From assembly GCF_037975245.1 (NCBI RefSeq), contig NC_092568.1, forward strand, positions 16,823,001 to 16,887,000: a DNA stretch of 64,000 bases. The letters are read 5' to 3'. The number at the start of each line of letters is the position of its first letter. Position 1 is the stretch's first letter. This DNA comes from Apostichopus japonicus. Taxonomy: Eukaryota; Echinodermata; Holothuroidea; Aspidochirotida; Stichopodidae. Below are positions 50,100 through 61,131 of the stretch, piece after piece. The position numbers and the translations under genes were made by a program. Below the pieces are notes generated by a model. It worked only from the letters and a program-made list of their open reading frames with translations. It was not told the origin of the DNA and searched no databases.

Positions 50100-50830
50100 C
50101 TGTGCATTAGACTACCTAAAGTACGGGGAGAGCATAGTGGGCTATGGCCACAAGGTTGAAACTAAGTGGTCCTTTACAGAAGATGTCTATAGTGGTTTAG
50201 TAGAATTAGGATAATCAGGGAGCTGCTACTCTAGAGTAGCAGCTCCCTGGGATAATGCTAAATCACCATGTACAGTAGTTTGCCTATGTCAGGAAGACCG
50301 ATACAGGCTGGGATGAAAGGTTGAAAGTTAGTTGCCCTGTAAGCAATAACATCCAAATAGAGTATCACAGAGGATTGTAAAGACACTCAGTAGCCCTGTA
50401 TACTAATAGCCAATGAAGTGGGGGAGGAGGGGGGGGGGGGGTAAGAGCAGATTGGGATGACATGGTTGACATTGAGTTTTCCTGTACAGTAATTGATTTC
50501 CTATATATGGAGAACATAGGGGGCTGTGATGGAAAGGTTGAAAGTTAATTGCCCTGTAAAATAACTGGCCAGTCAGAGAATTTACGGACTACTGCAAAGT
50601 TACTCAGTAGAAGTGTATACTAAGTAGCTGCCAAGGGGGTAGGGATTGAGGCAGTGGGATAAGAGAGTATTACAACGACTTGTTTAACAAGAAGGTTCCC
50701 TTTACAGTAATTAATTGCCTGTAAGGAGTGCTTTAGGGAACAGTCATGAAAAGGTTGAAAGTAAGTTGCATTTAAATAGTGACTGCCAACAAGAAGCACA
50801 TAGAGTGATGTAAGGATCAACATTGCCTTG
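50100..50830. repeat. Degenerate tandem repeat, about 217 bp, three to four units
   Basis: The block AAGGTTGAAA.T(A)AGTTGC recurs near 50320, 50537 and 50756, with a more diverged copy near 50150. Each is preceded by GGAGAGCAT.GGGGGCT or similar and followed by a GGGGGAGG-rich or GGGGGTAGGG stretch. A G-run lies at 50417-50441. Confidence 0.7.
50216..50249. repeat. Perfect 34-bp palindrome
   Basis: The arm CAGGGAGCTGCTACTCT is followed immediately, with no spacer, by its exact reverse complement. It lies between the first and second units of the tandem repeat. No target duplication is visible around it. Confidence 0.97.
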
Positions 50831-50839
50831 TACAGTAAC

Positions 50840-53050
50840 TGACATTGGGATGATTATGTAGAGGGCTTCTAACAAAAGTTTCTAAAACTTAATAATGTAT
50901 GGTAGTTAAGAGGAGAAAAATAACCTCAGCATTAGTAAGGGATAAGGATATCATGGATATATTCCATATGCTTTCCTTTTGTTATTCTTAACTCGTTATG
51001 GATATTGTAGTCTATTATAGTTTTGCAAGTAATGTTGCGGCTGAATTGACAATTTTTTTTAAAAGTAGCCAATAAATATTGTCTTTTACTATTTATCAGT
51101 AATGTTGACTTTCTCTTTGCAAATTTGAAAAGATGTGAAGGCAAAAGACTTTGCCAATACCCTATTACCCTGATCTAATTTTTATGTTTGAAACCCTATG
51201 AAAGATATCCAGATTTTTTCTGATTTTTCCAGGATCATATGTTTATTGTACCTTTAATATATTGAGCTCTTATTAGCTTCACAAATGGAAAGGGGATTTT
51301 CACCTTTGAGGTAGCAATGAGGTAAAAGTAGGACCATTCATTGCAAATGTTATTCTAACCCAAGGTCTTCCACGTTTGACTATGATAGGGGGTTATGCGA
51401 CCTCGAGTAATGTGATGGAAGTTATTACTAATACTTAGTGTTACAGTGATCATTATTGGCAGTATTGGCTTACTTTATATTTGCAATGTTTGGGACATTG
51501 GGCAGTGTTTTTCCACAATTGTTGGTATCAGCAGATATTTGGATCTTAGTCGATATCGGATATCGATAAAACGCGATATGAGCCACATATATCTGAGTAA
51601 CACTACTATGGCTGCTTTAAGAAGTACTACCATAACAGACAGAACTGGACATATCAGTCAGATATTAATTTCAGTTACGCACACAGATGAAGTTTATCCT
51701 CTCCACACTACTGTACATAGTTTCTCCATTAAAAACAACGACAGAAGTCCCTGTCTGTTATAAATGTCATTTGTCCTTCAATCTGTATATATAGGAATCC
51801 ACCCTTTAGCTGCAGACTTTCACTTCTGTGTGTTTCTTAACTTCTTTTATGTTGAAGTACACTCACCTGAGCCCTTTTCTCTTAGACAGCTACTTACATT
51901 GTGCCAAATAATGCTGTCACATGGTTATAATCATTCCAAAGAGTATTTGACTTGATTAAGTTGCAGTTTTGCTGGTTTCAATTTTATTTGTAGCAAGCAT
52001 CCATGCAAACTGGTGCATCTGCCCTTCTTTTTGGGGGGAAGTTTAATAATAAGTCAGATCTTCATTCTGCCTGTGGGGTCTGAGTGATAGGGAAAGAATG
52101 CTTTGTGTTGATGTTGAGAAATGTAAATATTTACTCTCCTAGTGGAGTTACATTCTTGCTTCAACACATCAAACTATGTTGACATATCTCAACGGGTTAA
52201 ACTACTGTACTCAGTGTACTGGAGGTAGATTTGTGCTCTGTTCACATAGTCCAAAGTTATAGGGTCGTCAGTACTGCCTTAAATTTACAAACTTACCAAG
52301 AATTGCTCCTAGTGTGCAAAATTACTCCCCCAACCCCGACATTTTCTTTTCTTTGAACACTGTCTTTGCAAGTCATTGTGGAATGTTTAAGTACTTACAA
52401 TAGACAGTATGATGTCTTAGGGCAAACCCCTTGAGGTTGGCAGTAAAATGCTTTATTGAAGTTTGAATATTAAGTTATCTGACTGTCCAGCAATACTGAG
52501 GGCCTAATTAGTGTGTATGCAAAGTATCATAATATCCATTTGGCTGATATGTTTCTCAATATCTAAGGTTTTTCGACTTGGAACTATCTGTGCCTATGAT
52601 ACGCATGTGAAGGGTGGTTGTGGCCCTGTACATGTGCTCCACATTGCTCTTCTGTCCAGATATGGTCACCAATGGTCAGACGTGAACCTTTCTCTTTAAT
52701 TGCCATCTTTGGTGATTACAGCTATGCTACTTTTGTGTAGTTGACCATGAGTGTCAGTGAATACAAAGTACATACATTGTGTACCTGTGTTTTGTATACC
52801 ATTGTAAAGCTAATAATCCAAATGTGTTGTTTTGATGAACCCTGATACTTGGTATAAACCTAATACTAATTACAATCTAGAACTACAGTGATAACGGTCA
52901 GTGCCTGTAAATGTCTAATTTTGGTTGGAGGTTAAAAGGTCAGCCAATGAAAAGGTATGGGTAACTTTAACTCACAGGTATCAAGCGTTCTTCTGCTCAG
53001 ATGGCATGTCAAAAACTCCAAACTCTCTTAAAAATGGATGACAGAAAATT
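50840..53050. other. No confident gene
   Basis: Protein-like plus-strand frames at about 51540-51763 and 52569-52699 (the latter after CTCAATATCTAAG) lack enough splice support to call. See findings. Confidence 0.3.
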
Positions 53051-53130
53051 CAGATGTTTTATTTGAGAAGCACCACAGACTTGTCTAAATTTGAGAACAC
53101 AAGGGGGATCAAAATCTTGTTTTCCTTCAG

Positions 53131-53273
53131 GGAGGTATAAAGCTGACCCGATACAAACATGTCCATATCGGAGAATGGGTGGTGGATCAATGTTGAATGA
53201 AGTTGAATTAGCATTTACGCAAATGCTGAAATGTCAAGATGATTGTTTTCAAATCAAGTTAACTAGTGTGTAG
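53131..53273 (+). CDS. Candidate terminal exon of an unrecognised gene
   Basis: A strong acceptor (CTTGTTTTCCTTCAG, AG at 53129-53130) opens a frame with RYKADPIQTCPYRRMGGG and MLNEVELAFTQMLKCQDD, ending at TAG 53271-53273. AATAAA follows at 53311-53316. A second open frame from the same acceptor (GGIKLTRYKHVHIGEWVV, stop at about 53196) is also possible. An overlapping upstream exon, 53054-53134 (MFYLRSTTDLSKF, with an AG acceptor and a GTATAA donor), competes for the same sequence. The family is not recognised. Confidence 0.35.
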
Positions 53274-53356
53274 ACTTCTGTGTATTTTCATACAGAAGTG
53301 ATGAGGGGCCAATAAACCAGAGATCTTGTTTCAATTGATCCCTGAGCATTCATGCT

Positions 53357-53556
53357 TTGACCTTGATCGCACTCATGTGGTCAGGATTGTCCCCAAAAGG
53401 GTCTGCTCCTGAGTATGCAAGGGCTCAGGATACTATTACCATCACCCTTGCAGTAACAAACCCCCTTGTGTTATCAAATGTGAACAAAACTTCAGACAGC
53501 CCAGCTGATCTGTGGTTGGAACTTAACAACACTGCAGAGTTCATTGCAGTACAGAG
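53357..53556 (+). CDS. Candidate penultimate exon (start uncertain)
   Basis: An open frame containing DTITITLAVTNPLVLSNV and SPADLWLELNNTAEFIAVQ ends at an AG/GTAC donor (53556/53557). The residue pattern suggests beta strands. Several possible acceptors lie between 53352 and 53430, so the left border is uncertain. It joins in phase to the exon at 53884. No family is recognised. Confidence 0.4.
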
Positions 53557-53883
53557 GTACAAATACAATATATGTATTCAACTTTGCTTGCTCTTATGGT
53601 GTCACCAATTTACGTGACGACTTTCGTATCTACCTAACCTATGCAATCAGGGTACATTCAAGCACTCAGCTTGCATTAAAATGAAACTGAACAACCTCCT
53701 AGTAGTATCAAGGAGCCATTTATCAAGACGGCTTATCTGCTCCCCACCTCCCCCCCTCCCCCCTCCCCCCCCATTTTTTTGAGAATTGCTCTTATCTATT
53801 TTTGTTCACAGTTTGATATTAAGCATAAGGAATGATGTATTCAACCTTACATGTTATGTACTTGTTTTCTTTTTCTTTTTTAG
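53557..53883. other. Intron between the two 53-kb candidate exons
   Basis: Contains a long C-run tract at 53741-53772 (CCCCACCTCCCCCC type) and ends in a 30-bp T/C-rich acceptor tract. Confidence 0.4.
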
Positions 53884-53926
53884 GTATCTCTTTTTCCAAG
53901 CTTCATTTGAAAGACAGCCCTTGTGA
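53884..53926 (+). CDS. Candidate terminal exon with stop and poly(A) signal
   Basis: The acceptor is strong (TTTTCTTTTTCTTTTTTAG). Spliced from 53556 it completes an Arg codon and reads YLFFQASFERQPL, then TGA at 53924-53926. AATAAA follows at 53945-53950. Together with the preceding exon this looks like the 3' end of a plus-strand gene. Confidence 0.45.
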
Positions 53927-54779
53927 TCAGTGGATGTTGGTGTAAATAAAAGAAACCTTCCAGGTATTATAATATTAATTTATCACAATCCATTACATAT
54001 AATTAAGGAAACTTAATGAGTGATGAGTTAGATGTTGTGCAATCACACACTGCCAGAGATTCCTTTTCAAGACTGCCAAACATTTGGCCTGTAACATCAC
54101 ATGATCAGTGTTGACCAATAATGATGAAGTATTTCGTTGTCCCATGTCTGTTCAGGATCAAATGATAAGGTAGAGCTTATTATGTTGAGACATTGGGCGA
54201 GGGATAGGATTGGGCGAAAAATAAACCATTCAAAAGTATTTGTCAGCTATGAAGGTTTAGAGCATTGAATTTACTGCATTCCTAGCGTATATACCTGTCT
54301 CCTCGCTACTGCTGCACTCTCCCCGTCTACCAAATGATGAATTCAGATCAAAGAAGAAGTGGGTTTTGATTTGGAGGAGGGGACAGGGTAAGTATCTTTG
54401 CTTGTAAACATAAAATCTGGTAAGTTTTTGGAACGTCGAAAACGTTAGGAGTCTGTGGACTAAGGATGTCTGTGATAAACAATGGTTAGTCTTTGCAAGG
54501 ATAGGTTGTTGATTGTTTGTAGCTTATTCACTAGTACAGCTAAAGTTACAGAAACAGTGATTTACTGTACCTTGTGTAGAGGGAAATTTACCATCGCATC
54601 ATCGACTGACGGTAAACGGTTTGATACGTTCACTTTTGTTAATGTCCCTACTGACCTCCATTTGGTGCCATAGATCTTTGCTGTGTCAAAGTTTGTTATA
54701 TGATCAGATATCTCATTAACGGCTTTAACTATTCATTTTCAAGTTTTAAAAACTTTGTTTGCAAATCATCACATCAGGT

Positions 54780-54990
54780 TTGGTGATCTGTCGACTTGCT
54801 CAGCAATCACTAACTCAAAGAGTCGCTAGCTATATCTGTTTCTTTGTGTATGCACATGAGGGGGAGAGTGTTACATAGATCAGTCCTGTTCAACGTTCGA
54901 GCCATACTTCCTGAATGACGTAAGATCTTTTTCAGTCCTCGATAATCAAAGTCATCAAGACATTTGGAGCCACGAAAGGGTCGCTAAAGA
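54780..54990 (-). pseudogene. Possible degraded CR1/L2 fragment
   Basis: Minus-strand sequence TATGGCTCGAACGTTGAACA followed by CTATGTAACACTCTCCCCCTC resembles the TATGG..CGAGCGTT....CTATGGAACTCTCTCCC segment that encodes the YG.R.F...LWNSLP part of CR1/L2 reverse transcriptases. A DSLS remnant follows. The alignment is by eye and weak. Confidence 0.3.
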
Positions 54991-55613
54991 TGTAGGACCA
55001 TCAGGTTGATAGTTTGATTTGTCCAGATTCTGTGACAAATATCCGGATACTCTCCTCTACTCAGCAAACCCCTATACTCTTCCCATCATCTGTCATCTTA
55101 TTACTCAGTGGAAGGCTTTGCTAGGGTTGTATTTCATCCGAGAGATAGGATAGCAGACTTCCAAAATATTTAGCTATAAATTATCATTGGAGATTAAGAA
55201 ATAAATACTGCTCTCCCGATGGAATGATATTGTATCGAGGATGTGGATGATGAGAGGCAGAAGGAGCCTGTATAAAGGCTCCTACTGGATAAGAATGTGA
55301 CCCAAGAAAGAAGAGGAGAGATTGTCAAATATGTTGAGATGAAATACTGGCATCTTGCAAGTTCAAAGATAATTTGGTTTATCCACAGCTTGCAGTATGA
55401 TCCATTTACTACTGTTTGTATCAGATCTTTAGTCAATTTCATGAGTAATAAATTGAGCATTGTTTAAAGTTACCTGACCCTCTTGCCTGGTAAAGAATTT
55501 TTAATCAGTCGTTCGTTTACTCTAGAGCTAGTGAAACTTAAGCCGTAATGGTGGATGGAACGTGTGCCGTTTCTAAAAAAATTATGTCAGGGTTTCCTCA
55601 CTGACTTTGTATT

Positions 55614-55665
55614 AGCATTCACTGTATACATATATAAATAGCATTCACTGTATACATATATAAAT
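55614..55665. repeat. 26-bp exact tandem duplication
   Basis: AGCATTCACTGTATACATAT plus ATAAAT occurs twice without change. Confidence 0.95.
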
Positions 55666-56635
55666 ATCTGAAGGGTTGTTACTCTAGTCATTTAAATTAG
55701 TCAGTTGATTAATACTGTATAGTAAGCCTACATGGTAGGTGAAAAGATAAAGTGCAGTTGTAGGGGGTGGACAGGTTAGTTTGGTCATACATAAATACCC
55801 TGTCAATTCAGTTGGTTTTAAATTCAGTTTACAATCTTGGTTGTTCCCTAACTCTAAATTTAAAAATTAAATTAACATTTTAGCAAGTGTTTTTCAAGGA
55901 ACCTCAAGCTACAGTAATTCTCTCTCCAGTTCGTAATTGGTTATACCGTTAAACTCGAAGACCGTACAGTTTCCTGCGGGTAGAAACATTGGTTCTTAAA
56001 AGTAAGGAAACCTTTGATAAAAATATTTTCGAACAGAACTGATTGTTTGAAGTATCTGATGCTGTAATGAGACTATTAGTACGTACAAAATGTTCACTAA
56101 ATACCTTTAAGACTATTTTCAATAATGCATCTGTCTATTTAATCTGCCAGTAAGACTCCCTCCGAAACCAACTTTCTTGGATCTTTCTACCAATGCGAAC
56201 GGACGCCAAGTGCTGTAATTACCGCCTTAGTGACGTGTAAATTTACAGTTCAATTTCCACCCATTCGTTTGGCTAACTTAGTAGATCTAGCCACATTTGA
56301 TATATTGTATTCAACTAAGTACTGTAACATATCCTCAATGGGGAAAATACCCTACCGAGATTTACTTCCATGAGGAGGAAGGAGTGGATTCTCGATGGGG
56401 TGGAAACAAATTTACGGATCAGTTCATGTTGCAGACTTTTGTAAACCTTTTACCCGCATTGGAGCTCTGCCCATACGTGAATCACTTGAATCCCACTTTA
56501 GTACTTCCTCTTCAGCGATGACACAGAAGCAAAGACACTAGTCAATGCGCCTCCCTCTTCTTTTAATTGAATGAACTGGATGTTAATGGCATTGTCATAC
56601 AACCTGTCAATGATTTGACCTATGTATTCTTGCAG

Positions 56636-56660
56636 AAACAAAGCTCTCACAGCCGCAGAG
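56636..56660 (+). CDS. Candidate 25-nt microexon
   Basis: ATGTATTCTTGCAG precedes 25 bases, followed by a GTAATA donor. In one frame they read NKALTAAE and end in phase 0. That would connect in frame to the exon at 61132, which would then read RSMSQQRS. The splice signals are good but the exon is very short, so this rests on inference. Confidence 0.3.
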
Positions 56661-57807
56661 GTAATAACTTTCATCATCATCATCATTATCGTCATCATTT
56701 TTTGTTTGTTTTTTGTTTGTGTACATCGTTATTTTAGCCAGCTAGAAACCTCAAGGTAAGTTAGTATGATATGTATTAGTAGAACATCATTGTGGTTAAT
56801 CTGACATCCTGGTGACAGTGATGGCATGTATCATGTAGTTGAGCAGTATCAACAACCAAGCCCAAATTAGCACAAACTGAGTTACGTTTCGGTACCCTTG
56901 GTACTTTTGGTAGCTTACATAGAGTTTTCTTAAGGTACATGCATAGTAAGGAGCGCTACTGAAAACTGGCAATCGAAAAGTACTTGATGAAAGTCAGCCG
57001 TGGGCCATTTTACAGACGTACTGTAGATGGATAGCACTTGTGTTAGTATAGAACAGTAGCGTATTACAGTTGTGTACTACAGTTGTGTACTATGTACAAT
57101 TTATGTCAACATTTTCAAGGTTAGGTTCGTACCAGTACCTAAGTTTACAACGCTATTTGGCTTTTTTCTGAGATCTACTCATACTTTTCATAACTCGGTC
57201 ATTAGTGAAACGTTGTACTTGTCGAATCTAAAGCCGAAGTAATACTCTTCGCATTTTGGTGCATTAAAGCTTTAAATGCCTCTGAGAAAAGTAACTCCAA
57301 AGTTTTTCCCAGTTGAAAAAACCCATAAGGAGCCACTATAGCAACTTTTCTCACATGGATAGGGTAGGCACAAAACTTCATCTGAAATCCTTAAAATCCT
57401 ATGAAGAAAGAACAGAACAGTAGAACATTTTGATCTGTTCAACAAGCAGTTTCTAGTACACCTGAATTTCATGCGAGTTGCTATGAAGATAATGTGCATG
57501 GAGATTCAGTTACCTCTCACAAACACCTTTCATTTAAAAGGATTGTCTGGTGGCCCAAAGAAGTTACCTTAAAAAGTAGTAAATAATTTTCCAAACATGT
57601 TGTCAAAGTATGAGGATGCTAATGTTGTGTTTGACAGAGAAACGATTTTTTAATCGTTATCGATAGACATTTCAAATATGATTTGAACAGTACAATACGT
57701 GACGTCAGCTCTGCCATAGCAGATTGCGTCATAACCCACCCTCCGCACAGTACCTATACGGTAATCACAACAAAAACAGCGTTTGTATACAGATAAATTT
57801 CTTCCTT

Positions 57808-58320
57808 AATTTCCGGTGAAATTTCTTAAAAATTAGATATGTTTTCAAAAACTCCTTAAGCCGCCATGTACTTGATCGTTGGTTCCGTGGTCTTTGTGTA
57901 ACACAAGGTAAATTTTAACAGCAGACTCTGAGTTGTTCAGGCTATACATCGCGCTATCCAGCTCCAACGCGAAAAATGTTCGCATGTAGGCTATACTCAA
58001 ACGTTGACAATCGGACAGTTCTGCGAAGCCTGAGCTTCTCAGTGCTACATTCTGCTCTGACAACGATTCGATCAATTTCTATAATAATTTCCGGTGAAAT
58101 TTCTTATAAATTAGACATGATTTAAAAAACTCCTTAAGCCGCCATATATGTAGTAGATCGGTGGTTTCGTGGTCTTTGTGTAACACAAGATAAGTTTTAA
58201 CAGCAGGCTCTTCGTTGTTTATACATCGCGGTATCCAGCTCCAGGGCGAAGAATGTTCGCGTGTATAGGATACTCTAACGTTTACAATCGGACAGTTCTG
58301 CGATGACATCGATTCCGCCA
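57808..58320. repeat. Tandem duplication of about 278 bp (diverged)
   Basis: ATTTCCGGTGAAATTTCTTA..AATTAGA, ACTCCTTAAGCCGCCAT, CGTGGTCTTTGTGTAACACA, AACAGCAG.CTC and CAATCGGACAGTTCTGCGA occur in the same order from 57808 and again from 58087. The two copies differ by many substitutions and small indels, so the duplication is old. On the minus strand both preserve a peptide of the form AVK.YLVLHKDH.T.D. Confidence 0.9.
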
Positions 58321-58329
58321 AGTTACATC

Positions 58330-59055
58330 TTTCGGTTTAACGAATACTTTACAAGTTTCCTTTTACTGTTAATTTGATCCGTGAATTTTATTTCAGCGAT
58401 TTCGAAGAACAGTTAATGAACTGTGGTTTGAGTGTGAGTGTACTATGTGTAACGCTATACAAGTACACCAACTGAGCACCGTAGTATATACGTTCGCGAG
58501 TATGTACGTTATATATATGAGGCAATCCAATGGGCTTACACGTGAGTTTATTTGCTGCGGAATTGGGAGTGCTAACTTCAAGTCGCCTGTTTTGCCTATC
58601 TGCAAGCACTACGTCAATCACCATATTGAAGCGTTCGAACAAACGGTACTTTTGGTGAGAAACTGGTGAATTTGAAAACCAGATTTCTACAAGAAGAAAA
58701 CGTCGAATGGCGACAATTTTTACATGGTTAGAAAGAGAAAAATAATAACTACAAGGACAATGTATCAAAATCTTCCACCAGACAATTCCTTAAATAGAAT
58801 GAAGATGCCATGCAGACAGACCAATGTCTGTACATATATCTAGCACTCAATTTATTCTATGCAGATCTATAAGTTAGTTACTCTTTATTAATACATTTTT
58901 CTGACCCTAATATGTCTGAAAGAAGCTGCCAAAAACCAGTGTCAGTAAATACATATCTGGTTTGTATAAAATCAATATGGACCCTTCTATTGTATTTGTG
59001 TACTTTTGAAGGTGTTGGGTCTAAAGACCTTTAAAACAGAGAATTTATACCTCTC
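58330..59055. other. No gene seen
   Basis: Overlapping frames on both strands at 58388-58768 have no splice or domain support. Confidence 0.35.
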
Positions 59056-59059
59056 AGAT

Positions 59060-59281
59060 ATATGGAAAAGAGCAAAGAAGTTTATGGCTAGGATGGGATT
59101 CGAACCATTGACCTTTGGGTTTACAAGCCCAGCACTCTACTAACTGAGCTATCCAACCCTTAGATGGTGGTGATCCCTATCGAGCCATTTCTTTGCTAGG
59201 GGCGCCAGTCAGAAGCCACTGTACCTGCATACTGTGTAACCAGTGGTCATCAAGGCCCAGTTTCATTTGATACAACCCAGA
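59060..59281 (-). repeat. Repeat family carrying a tRNA-like module, copy B
   Basis: The reverse complement aligns with 29385-29650 over its whole length, except for the hairpin insert of that copy. It lies head to head with a shorter copy at 59325-59400. Confidence 0.85.
59086..59158 (-). pseudogene. tRNA-like module (anticodon loop CTTGTAA, tRNA-Thr type)
   Basis: The 73-nt minus-strand sequence has GGATAGCTCAGTTAGTAGAG (A box), CTTGTAA in the anticodon-loop position and GGTTCGAATCCC (B box). The D arm pairs. The T stem and anticodon stem have mismatches and the acceptor stem needs G-U pairs. It is closer to a real tRNA than the 29.5-kb copy. Because it sits inside a repeat, I favour a SINE-like module over a functional tRNA-Thr gene, but the latter is not excluded. 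Confidence 0.6.
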
Positions 59282-59324
59282 AAGTGATAGTATATATAAT
59301 TATATATGTAAATGAATAATGGAG

Positions 59325-59400
59325 GACTGAGCTTGTAATCCAGAGGTCACTGATTCGCATCCCCCTTCTAGCCATAAATTTCTTCGCTAACATTTTGTCT
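59325..59400 (+). repeat. Repeat family carrying a tRNA-like module, truncated copy C
   Basis: It starts in the middle of the tRNA-like part (GAGCTTGTAATCCAGAGGTCA), continues through GATTCGCATCCCCCTTCTAGC and keeps the shared CCATAAATTTCTTCGCTAAC tail. It has no upstream half. It lies about 45 bp from copy B in the opposite orientation. Confidence 0.75.
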
Positions 59401-59409
59401 AAAATTACA

Positions 59410-59965
59410 GTTTGCCAATATTTATTACTTATATGTCAGATATATCACAGTTAGTAAAAGCTCTTGTGGAAAAATTTTGGATTTTGGACTGATGGGTTGT
59501 TACTGCTACAATTTTTAGGTTTTTAAGCTCTGGGCACCATGAATAAGGTTCCTTTCACCTCAGTTTTTGGAAAGTGGTTACACTCAAAAAGAATATGGTA
59601 TGACTATGATTTATTCAAATTAGAGAATTATACATACAGGTGAATACAATGCAACAGAATTGTCATATCATACCATTTCATGGTTGATTTTTAAAGGGTT
59701 GCACAATCTTGTTTGACAGCAGAATCTGCTAAATATAGAAAAACATGTCAAAAATTCCAGCAAAAATTTTCTTAAAATGTTAGCACTGCCTATAACTAAC
59801 TTGGCATCTGCCAGGTACTGATAATTCGGCTTACAGTTTTTTTTCTCTCTCTATGAAGTACGGACAACCGCAGTTTGACCCTGTAAATTGTGCAATTTGG
59901 TTTTGATTAGGCCAAAATAGCCATTTTCGTGAATAGTTTAGCCAGGTACCTAATCCTCAATTGTT
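59410..59965. other. No gene seen
   Basis: AT-rich sequence without features. Confidence 0.4.
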
Positions 59966-59971
59966 TTCCAG

Positions 59972-60137
59972 GCTGCTGACGAGTGCCAGCTGTAATATCA
60001 CTCACAGCAACAACGGTATTAGTGATGGAATGCTGGCCGATAATTTATCAAGTTACCAGTACTCTTTTGTATTCCACTTAAGTATCGTTACAGATAGTAT
60101 ATCTTCAGCATTTTTGCTCTCGAGTGACCAGTGGTGA
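59972..60137 (+). CDS. Weak candidate exon
   Basis: A strong acceptor (CTCAATTGTTTTCCAG) opens a frame LLTSASCNITHSNNGISDG followed by MLADNLSSYQ, open until TGA at about 60137. No good donor is found before the stop, and its phase does not match the neighbouring candidates. It could be a terminal exon or chance. Confidence 0.2.
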
Positions 60138-60139
60138 TC

Positions 60140-61130
60140 ACACCATGACCATGACTAAGGGTGTGACCTTCCAATGACCTGCTTGCGGTTTCCATTGGAG
60201 ACAAATTGGCTTCATACGCAATCCACTTTGGATATATATATCGTTGATACACTGTTACTCCAGTGAAGAAGTGTTACCGAAGTATAAAAGTTTCCAAGTC
60301 AGAAGGAAACAAAATACAAAACATGAATTACTCTCTGTCGACTTTCTTACAAGTCATAAATGTTTTGGTCTGAGTATTTGGCAAGTGATTGATTGAATGG
60401 AGTATTAGTCATATCACACCTGTTCTGAAGTGCTAGTTGTTTATACCTGGAAGCTTCAGAGGTTGCCATGGTTTCAAGTTTCTAGAGGAAGTCATAGGGT
60501 AATGTCATAACCATCTTACTTTGGGGTAGGTAATAGAAAGAGCAGGCATGTCAAATGTGAATGACATATAGAATCTGACTAGACATCCTTGGCATGCCTT
60601 TAAACATACATACATACATACATACAGTTTTATATGTATGTGTCTTTTTAGACTCAGATTAACTGATGATGTTAGACACTGTTTTGGAGATGTCACTGAT
60701 CCATGACTCACTGCTGGGTCAAAGGTCACCAGGGGGAACTCATCCAGTATTTTATCATCTCTATCTGACATCCACTAAGTGATCGCTTCCTTGCTTCCAT
60801 GTCCGCCCGCTCAGACCATCTCTTTCCTGAGGGAGTCCATGCATATTGAAAGTCTGTTCATTGAGTTACTTACCATTTTTTGCTATAGATAAATTTCACG
60901 TTGTAGAGGAAAGTCCTCACTTCATGATGTACCTTGAGATGTTGTTGTATGGGATGCCAACTTCCTTTTCGTATGACAGAGTAGTTTGTGTGTGTGCACA
61001 GTGAATACTTGGAACTTGTTCAGGAAAAAGAATGAAAACTTTCATTTTGCTTAATATATTGGGAAGGATCATCATAAGACTTAGTTCTGTTGGGAATTAA
61101 CAGTTCTGGTGAGTGTCTGTGTTGATATTC
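60140..61130. other. Presumed intron upstream of the 61-kb exon
   Basis: The only visible feature is a (CATA)n microsatellite at 60606-60626. Confidence 0.4.
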
Positions 61131-61131
61131 A

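Larger units (their letters stand above)
53960..57805. other. Mostly unassigned sequence with a few coding-like patches
   Basis: Apart from the retroelement-like fragment, the 26-bp duplication and the candidate microexon at 56636, the main point of note is a protein-like frame at 56333-56521 without clear splice borders, and a (TCA)n tract at 56672-56690. Confidence 0.35.

Noticed and set aside
59086-59158. Functional tRNA-Thr(UGU) gene
   Set aside because: Mismatches in the anticodon and T stems and its position inside a repeat shared with 29.5 kb favour a tRNA-derived module; kept only as a pseudogene-type call.
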